Shown in pieces: positions 26,345-27,643 of a DNA stretch of 27,643 nt. Position 1 is the first letter of the stretch; each line of letters begins with the position of its first letter. The notes beneath the pieces were generated by a model that worked only from the letters and a program-made list of their open reading frames with translations, was not told where the DNA came from and searched no databases. The position numbers and the translations under genes are program-made. Source of the stretch: a virus; IMG/VR virus record IMGVR_UViG_3300048999_000170, positions 1 through 27,643 of that record; one strand, 5' to 3'.

Positions 26345-27412
26345 ATGAAGCAAAAGCTGTCGCCGGCGATCGACGACTACATTCTTCACCGGCGATCGCT
26401 CGGCAAAGCTGCCGAGACGATCCGGTCGAACGTCAGCATCCTCGGCAGGTTCCTCGAGATCACGGGGAACCTGTACGTCGAGAACATCGGCGAGGAGCAC
26501 ATCGACACGTACTTCCGGACGCTGACTGACTCTGGGAAGCGCTCAGCGGCTTCCCAGGGCGTCGACACGGCGACCCTGAAGGGATTCTTCAAGTGGGCTC
26601 TCCGGACCCGCAGGACGCGGAACAACCCGATCGCCGACCGGGAGGCACCGCGCGCCCCGAAGCGCACCTGGCGCGGGATCCCCGTCAGCAAGGTCCCGGC
26701 CCTCCTGGATGCCGCCAAGCATCCGCGTGACCGGATGCTCTTGGCGCTCGGGTGCTACCTGATCGGTCGAGGCGTGGAGTTCGCGCTCTTGCGCGTCGAC
26801 GACATCGACCTGGATTCCGGGATGATCCGCTACACCATCCCGAAGACCTACAAGACGGACAGCATGCCGATCTCGACAGAGCTGGACGAAGAGCTTCGAC
26901 GGTGGCTGACGTGGTACACGGAGGCATGCGGCCCCTTGGATCCGCATTGGTACCTGGTCCCGGCGAAGAACCCCCCGCGCCTGGGCGCTGATCGAAAGGT
27001 CATCCCAGGCACGGGGCGGCCTATCCCGAACAAGCCGATCTCGACGCCGAAGCGAAAGGGGACCCAGCAGAGGATCGCGCACGCCGCGCTGAACGCGGTG
27101 GGCTTCCCGACTCGTGACGAGAACGGCAAGGCCCTCGGCGAGGGGATGCACACCCTCCGCCGGAGCATCGCCCGCGGACTGTACTTCCAGCTCCTGGATG
27201 AGGGCGAGCCGAACGCCATCGAGGTCGTCAGGGCCATGGGGAACTGGTCGACCGAGAAGCAGGTCCGGGACTACATCGGACTGCCGGCGGGGCATGAGGT
27301 CAGGAACGCGCGGATCCGGGGTAAACGGATGTTCCCCGGGCTTGTCAGTAGTAATGTCGCCTCCCTAGGGGAGGCCAGAGAGAGGGCTGAGCTGAGGAGT
27401 TCCAGTGGCTGA
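26345..27412 (+). CDS. int: tyrosine recombinase integrase
   Basis: This 355-residue protein has an N-terminal core-binding domain (about 5-95) and a C-terminal catalytic domain. Catalytic positions are Arg142 (LIGRGVEFALLR), a Lys near 167-170 (IPKTYKTDSMPI), H269 and R272 (HTLRRS), W301 in the H/W position (MGNWSTEKQ) and the nucleophile Y310 (VRDYIGL). The set is complete, so the enzyme should integrate the phage at attB. GGAGGGGCT precedes the ATG. It is divergent from the repressor gene. The attP core was not identified. Confidence 0.93.
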   Translation: MKQKLSPAIDDYILHRRSLGKAAETIRSNVSILGRFLEITGNLYVENIGEEHIDTYFRTLTDSGKRSAASQGVDTATLKGFFKWALRTRRTRNNPIADREAPRAPKRTWRGIPVSKVPALLDAAKHPRDRMLLALGCYLIGRGVEFALLRVDDIDLDSGMIRYTIPKTYKTDSMPISTELDEELRRWLTWYTEACGPLDPHWYLVPAKNPPRLGADRKVIPGTGRPIPNKPISTPKRKGTQQRIAHAALNAVGFPTRDENGKALGEGMHTLRRSIARGLYFQLLDEGEPNAIEVVRAMGNWSTEKQVRDYIGLPAGHEVRNARIRGKRMFPGLVSSNVASLGEARERAELRSSSG

Positions 27413-27643
27413 GAGGGTGATCCTCGTGTGCAACATGGAGCCGTGTCCGACACCCGAGGATGACGTCAAGAGGGTTTCGATCACAGTCGACAGGTCGAGC
27501 ACGGAAACCGACTTGTGCCGGTTCCACCGGGAACCGGTCGACGAAATCAGGAGGCGTGCGAACCGAAAGCGTGGAAGGGGCCGGCAGATCGAGGTGAAGG
27601 TGAAGAATCCGGAGGATATCCAGCGTCGGTCGCCGCGACGCAC
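27405..27643 (+). CDS. partial small Cys/His protein after integrase
   Basis: GTG 27405, with GAGGAG upstream, overlaps the end of integrase by eight bases and runs off the right edge. The visible 79 residues begin MAERVILVCNMEPCPTPEDD, followed by strands (VKRVSITVDRSS), a LCRFH segment and a basic helix (EIRRRANRKRGRGRQIEVKV). C9, C14, a third Cys and a His could hold zinc. The pattern recalls small Streptomyces proteins with a V-x-F-x-LDG-x-DLC motif, some fused to Lsr2-type DNA binding. It might be an excisionase or accessory, but that is a guess. Confidence 0.6.
   Translation, partial: MAERVILVCNMEPCPTPEDDVKRVSITVDRSSTETDLCRFHREPVDEIRRRANRKRGRGRQIEVKVKNPEDIQRRSPRR

Overview
The window is part of the genome of a temperate, tailed actinobacteriophage with siphovirus-type genes; the host is most likely Streptomyces or a close relative. 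The evidence is high G+C with strong third-position bias, frequent GTG starts, a WhiB-like regulator, an r1t-type holin with a two-gene endolysin, a complete tyrosine integrase with a neighbouring helix-turn-helix repressor candidate, and almost continuous 1-4 base start/stop overlaps. No species was identified by database search.

Layout. (1) 1-4090, leftward: start of the late module, with large terminase, portal, a small Pro/Gly-rich protein and a gene cut by the window edge. (2) 4091-5524: about 1.4 kb without a convincing gene. It holds direct repeats, a run of stem-loops, GC palindromes, a rightward promoter at 5114-5141 and a terminator-like hairpin just before the first early gene; it may also contain the cos site. 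(3) 5525-14206, rightward: about 28 small genes, including several membrane peptides, zinc-ribbon proteins, a WhiB-like protein, three DUF6197-like paralogues and a zinc-ribbon frame with no start codon of its own (possible -1 frameshift). A strong intrinsic terminator closes the run at 14231-14268. (4) 14339-25154, leftward: one long operon. In transcription order it encodes two small proteins, a Cas4/RecB-like nuclease, a zinc-ribbon protein, an Acb2/Tad1-hairpin-like protein (probable anti-CBASS nucleotide sponge), a RecA/DnaB-type ATPase, a MazG-like protein, endonuclease VII, a ClpP-like protease, a DnaG-type primase split over separate genes, an HAD phosphatase, a dATP/dGTP diphosphohydrolase-like protein, a 3'-5' exonuclease, a sigma-like factor, and the lysis genes (amidase, lysozyme-like enzyme, holin). 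(5) 25155-26344: control region with divergent promoters, a second stem-loop array, the repressor candidate and the promoters for repressor and integrase. (6) 26345-27643, rightward: integrase and a partial small zinc protein.

How it fits together. The motif TGACACYG recurs about 12 times in the window and clusters at the early rightward promoter, the replication promoter, the repressor's own promoter and the integrase region. It also lies inside leftward genes in the direction of transcription, always using the Thr codon ACA. This resembles a repressor with operators and L5-type stoperators. A 21-base element is nearly identical at the rightward early promoter (5.1 kb) and the leftward replication promoter (25.3 kb), so the two early operons are probably switched together. 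The most unusual features are the two arrays of compact hairpins with UNNA-like loops, the startless zinc-ribbon frame, and the Acb2-like gene in the replication operon.
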